Under the pieces are notes generated by a model. It had not been told where the DNA came from. It searched no databases and saw only the letters and a list, made by a program, of their open reading frames with translations. The position numbers and the translations under genes were made by a program. 6,797 nucleotides of DNA, from assembly GCA_016196905.1 (NCBI GenBank), contig JACPWV010000013.1:1-6797 (forward strand). Reading direction: 5' to 3'. The first letter of the stretch is position 1. Each line of letters starts with the position of its first letter. This document shows, one piece after another, positions 5,736 to 6,797 of this stretch. Origin of the DNA: Chloroflexota bacterium (GTDB taxonomy: Bacteria > Chloroflexota > Anaerolineae > UBA7937 > JACPPX01).

Positions 5736-6440
5736 TTACAATCTGATGCCCAGCCCCGTAAGAAGGGCGACCAAAAGAGGAGCGATGGCAATGGCGGGCA
5801 GGAAGTTAGCCACTCGGATGCGCACCACCTCCAAGAGTAGCAGGCCGATTCCCAGGATGAGCACACCTCCGGTAGCAGTCATCTCGTTGATCATGGCCTC
5901 GCTCAGCAGAGGATCCAAAGCGCGAGCGGCCAGGGTCAAGCTTCCCTGGTACACCAACACAGTGAGGGAGGCTAAGGCCACCCCCGCCCCCAAGGTGGAG
6001 GCCAGGGCCAGGGAGGCGAACCCGTCCAACGTCGATTTAACGGCCAGCAGTTTGAAGTCTCCGGTCAGGCCGTCCTGGATCGAGCCCAGGATGGTCATGG
6101 GGCCCACGCAGAAGACCAGGCTGGCTACGACAAAGCCTCGACTGAAGGAGGATTGTTGGGGGGTGGCCCGGGATGATAGTCGTGCTTCCAGGAACTTCCC
6201 CAGGCCATCCAATCGCTCCTCGATCCCCCACCACTCGCCCAAGAGGCCCCCTACAAGGACGCTGCCCAGGACCAGGAGCACGTTCTTGGTCTGGATGGCC
6301 ATGCTGGCCCCGATGACCAGGGTCATGAGCCCCAGGCCGTGCATCACCGTCTCCCGGACCCTGTGGGGCAGGCGTTCTCCTAAGAGCGTTCCGAGGGTCC
6401 CCCCCAGGATCACCGTGAAGGTATTGAGGATGGTGCCCAC
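5736..6440 (-). CDS. DUF554 family membrane protein
   Basis: The 234-residue hydrophobic protein matches DUF554 (YdfK/YqgA-type). It has the typical opening GTILNTFTVILGGTLGTLLGERLP, the central segment FVVASLVFCVGPMTILGSIQDGLTGDFKLLAVKSTLDGFASLALASTLGAGV, and a hydrophobic C-terminus (GGVLILGIGLLLLEV, FLPAIAIAPLLVALL). Six or seven membrane segments are expected. The family has no established transport or enzyme role. The start is a GTG whose next codons GGC ACC match the family's usual N-terminus. No Shine-Dalgarno site precedes it; instead a TATAAT lies 6 nt upstream, suggesting a leaderless message. It is the first gene of the cluster after the EamA gene. Family assignment is strong, function is unknown. 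Confidence 0.9.
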   Translation of the reverse strand: MGTILNTFTVILGGTLGTLLGERLPHRVRETVMHGLGLMTLVIGASMAIQTKNVLLVLGSVLVGGLLGEWWGIEERLDGLGKFLEARLSSRATPQQSSFSRGFVVASLVFCVGPMTILGSIQDGLTGDFKLLAVKSTLDGFASLALASTLGAGVALASLTVLVYQGSLTLAARALDPLLSEAMINEMTATGGVLILGIGLLLLEVVRIRVANFLPAIAIAPLLVALLTGLGIRL

Positions 6441-6467
6441 GGGTCAATTATACCACGGAGGGATCGA
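6441..6467 (-). promoter_or_regulatory. Probable leaderless promoter of the DUF554 gene
   Basis: On the minus strand a consensus -10 box TATAAT (6447-6452) ends 6 nt before the GTG at 6440, placing transcription start at or one base before the start codon. The -35 region is weak: the best candidate CTGATC keeps only three consensus bases with a 15-nt spacer. It sits in the 29-nt gap after the EamA stop codon. Confidence 0.55.
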
Positions 6468-6469
6468 GA

Positions 6470-6796
6470 TCAGCTCTTGAATCGCTTAAGCCGGGGGATC
6501 TCGCCCACCATCATGCCCAGGAGGATAAGAAGACATCCCCAAAGTTGGCGCCACCCCAGCCGCTCCCCAGCCAGGAGGTACCCGAAGAGGGCGGCGAAGA
6601 CCGGTTCGCTGACCAGGATGAGGGCGGTGTGGGTGGGGGCGGTGCTGCGTTGGGCGTGGGTCTGGACCAAGTAGGCCAGCGCGGTGGCCAAAAGCCCGGT
6701 GAAGAGGGCCGCCCCCCAGATCTCGGCGCCGATCTCGATGGGGACCACCTCGGTCCCCACCGCCAGGGCCAGGCTGAGCAGGCCCACCAGCGCCAC
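6470..6796 (-). CDS. EamA/DMT-family transporter, C-terminal domain (5' partial)
   Basis: The frame is open to the window edge, so the true N-terminus is outside; the first codon seen, GTG, is internal. The visible 108 residues are the second EamA repeat of a drug/metabolite-type inner-membrane exporter: LFTGLLATALAYLVQTHAQRS, then TALILVSEPVFAALFGYLLAGERLG, and WRQLWGCLLILLGMMVGEI, with about four membrane segments and a short basic tail (RLKRFKS). The Pro-rich SEPVFA and AGERL motifs are typical of the repeat. Substrate is unknown. Its TGA stop lies 29 nt before the GTG of the DUF554 gene. Confidence 0.88.
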   Translation of the reverse strand: MALVGLLSLALAVGTEVVPIEIGAEIWGAALFTGLLATALAYLVQTHAQRSTAPTHTALILVSEPVFAALFGYLLAGERLGWRQLWGCLLILLGMMVGEIPRLKRFKS

Positions 6797-6797
6797 C

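Noticed and set aside
5720..5866. Longer upstream start for the NYN nuclease
   Set aside because: The extension overlaps DUF554 in another phase, whereas ATG 5719 has a strong RBS and is right at the start of the NYN domain.

Overview
This is a GC-rich bacterial window (roughly 60-65% G+C by eye). The gene content (CatE-like VOC dioxygenase, a NYN nuclease with an OST-HTH domain, a PlsY homologue beside a YegS-type lipid kinase, DUF554, CcdA, and a small phosphopentomutase/iPGM-like metalloenzyme) suggests Chloroflexota, possibly a thermophilic or Anaerolineae-type member. That assignment rests on family resemblance only and is moderate to weak.

Left part, plus strand (1-960). The window opens inside a VOC-family dioxygenase gene, of which the C-terminal domain is present (3-521). 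After a 134-nt gap comes a small gene that a standard gene caller would miss because an in-frame TGA interrupts it (656-883). Read through, it is a complete 75-residue heavy-metal-associated (HMA, MerP/CopZ-like) protein. The TGA sits exactly at the second cysteine of the metal-binding CxxC, giving Cys14-Pro-Gly-Sec17. A perfect ribosome-binding site lies upstream, a candidate bacterial SECIS hairpin lies just downstream of the TGA, and a strong intrinsic terminator (928-956) closes the unit. This probable selenoprotein is the main discovery of the window.

Right part, minus strand (977-6797), transcribed toward the left terminator. In transcription order it holds the end of an EamA transporter, a DUF554 membrane protein with a TATAAT box placed for a leaderless GTG start, a NYN/OST-HTH nuclease, a YegS/DAG-kinase-like lipid kinase, a PlsY-like acyltransferase with altered motif residues, a CcdA/DsbD-type membrane thiol-disulfide carrier with a signal peptide, and a short alkaline-phosphatase-superfamily metalloenzyme. 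Spacing is tight between DUF554 and NYN (16 nt) and between the kinase and PlsY (3 nt), and looser (73-136 nt) elsewhere. This suggests one or two operons.

Functionally, the kinase and PlsY pair points to phospholipid metabolism. The CcdA protein would carry reducing equivalents across the membrane. The HMA protein would bind a soft metal or act in thiol/selenol chemistry in the cytosol. No RNA genes, CRISPR arrays, insertion sequences or selenocysteine machinery (selA, selB, selC, selD) are visible here.
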